A stretch of DNA of 64,000 bases from Candidatus Aminicenans sakinawicola JGI OTU-1 (GTDB lineage: Bacteria > Acidobacteriota > Aminicenantia > Aminicenantales > Aminicenantaceae), in contig AWNV01000005.1 of assembly GCA_000493965.1 (NCBI GenBank), forward strand, positions 49,641 to 113,640, given 5' to 3'. This document shows, piece by piece, positions 63,788-64,000 of the stretch (position 1 is the first letter of the stretch; every line of letters starts with the position of its first letter). The position numbers were made by a program, and so were the translations under genes. Under the pieces are notes generated by a model. The model made no database searches and was not told the DNA's origin. It was given only the letters and a program-made list of their open reading frames with translations.

Positions 63788-64000
63788 GGATTATTCACGA
63801 GCCAAGCTTGCTGCAGATGTGAGGCACAGCGCATGAAGTTGTGGTCCTTCACCACGAATGTGCTGTAACGAAGCAGATGCAGTAAGATCGGCTCGCCTGT
63901 AAGGTAAAGAATGCCGATAATAAGAATAAAATTTAATTTAACAAAGAAAGCAAATATCTTAAGCTTGCGAAAAATCATGCTGATAAGCAGATATCATCAA
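63788..64000 (+). repeat. Dispersed structured element, copy B (cut by window end)
   Basis: Left end GGATTATTCA, then the hairpin module with GAGCC (63799-63803)/GGCTC (63890-63894), ACAGCGCAT/ATGTGCTGT and GTGGT/ACCAC. AAGGTAAA follows, then module 2 opening AAAGAATGCCGATA. The 95 bases from 63906 to the window end are identical to the reverse complement of the bamA-end cassette (53046-53140). The right end should lie a few tens of bases beyond the window. Confidence 0.88.

Noticed and set aside
63781..63978. 65-codon minus-strand frame across element copy B
   Set aside because: It runs through the hairpin and cassette of a repeat element. No matching frame is kept in copies A and C.

Overview
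The window is about 38-40% GC bacterial chromosome from a Gram-negative (diderm) organism. It carries a BamA-type outer-membrane assembly gene, a LolCD lipoprotein-export locus and small beta-barrel proteins. Many secreted peptidases (M28, M48, S9, M14, C69, S55-like) and a MacB/FtsX-type permease suggest a peptide-using anaerobe or heterotroph. The mix most resembles Acidobacteriota-related lineages such as Candidatus Aminicenantes, but this is an inference from gene content and I could not test it.

Layout. 0-8.6 kb: peptidases, a lipid kinase, a flavoredoxin-like protein and a DUF4097-like repeat protein. 8.6-12.5 kb: a small island with a pentapeptide-repeat membrane protein and a BglII-like restriction-modification pair. 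It lies between two partial copies of one chromosomal segment (3' end of the DUF4097-like gene plus tRNA-Arg); the left copy has a broken tRNA and the right copy a broken protein gene. 12.5-16.5 kb: two trehalose synthesis routes (TreT and an OtsA-OtsB fusion). 16.9-25.7 kb: FtsX-like permease, C69 dipeptidase, PAS/GAF histidine kinase, potassium channel, RmuC. 25.8-36.4 kb: tRNA-Lys, pseudopilin-like protein, J-domain/MinD-like pair, RNA polymerase omega, CYTH, polyprenyl synthase, TatD, DUF885, FabH, DsbD-like domain, SDR. 36.5-52.9 kb: a serine-palmitoyltransferase-like enzyme, S55 and propeller proteins, EF-P, GHMP kinase, an operon from an MBL hydrolase to an AlaX editing protein, two MacB-like permeases, a beta-barrel protein and RluB. 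53-60 kb: ribH-nusB-lysS-lolC-lolD-bamA on the minus strand. 60-63.8 kb: a GNAT protein and a Lon-family protease.

The most unusual signal is a family of dispersed intergenic elements. Three near-complete copies (28.3, 34.4 and 63.8 kb) carry 13-bp terminal inverted repeats related to CCTGGATTATTCA/TGAATAATCCAGG, a roughly 96-nt long hairpin, and a second cassette bounded by its own inverted repeat (AATGCCGATA/TATCGGCATT or AATTGCTGATA/TATCAGCAATT) whose two arms change together between copies. Fragments lie at 26.7, 51.6 and 53.0 kb. Short solo boxes (TGAATAATYCAGG) are scattered between genes and several times overlap a stop or start codon.

The outer-membrane locus is damaged. lolC has a 137-bp frameshifting tandem duplication. 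bamA has a one-base frameshift in an 8-T run and loses the end of its barrel where an element cassette begins. rnhC has a one-base frameshift in an 8-G run, and an S9 peptidase has a large in-frame internal deletion. Whether these are real decay, reversible switches or sequencing error cannot be settled from the sequence alone.
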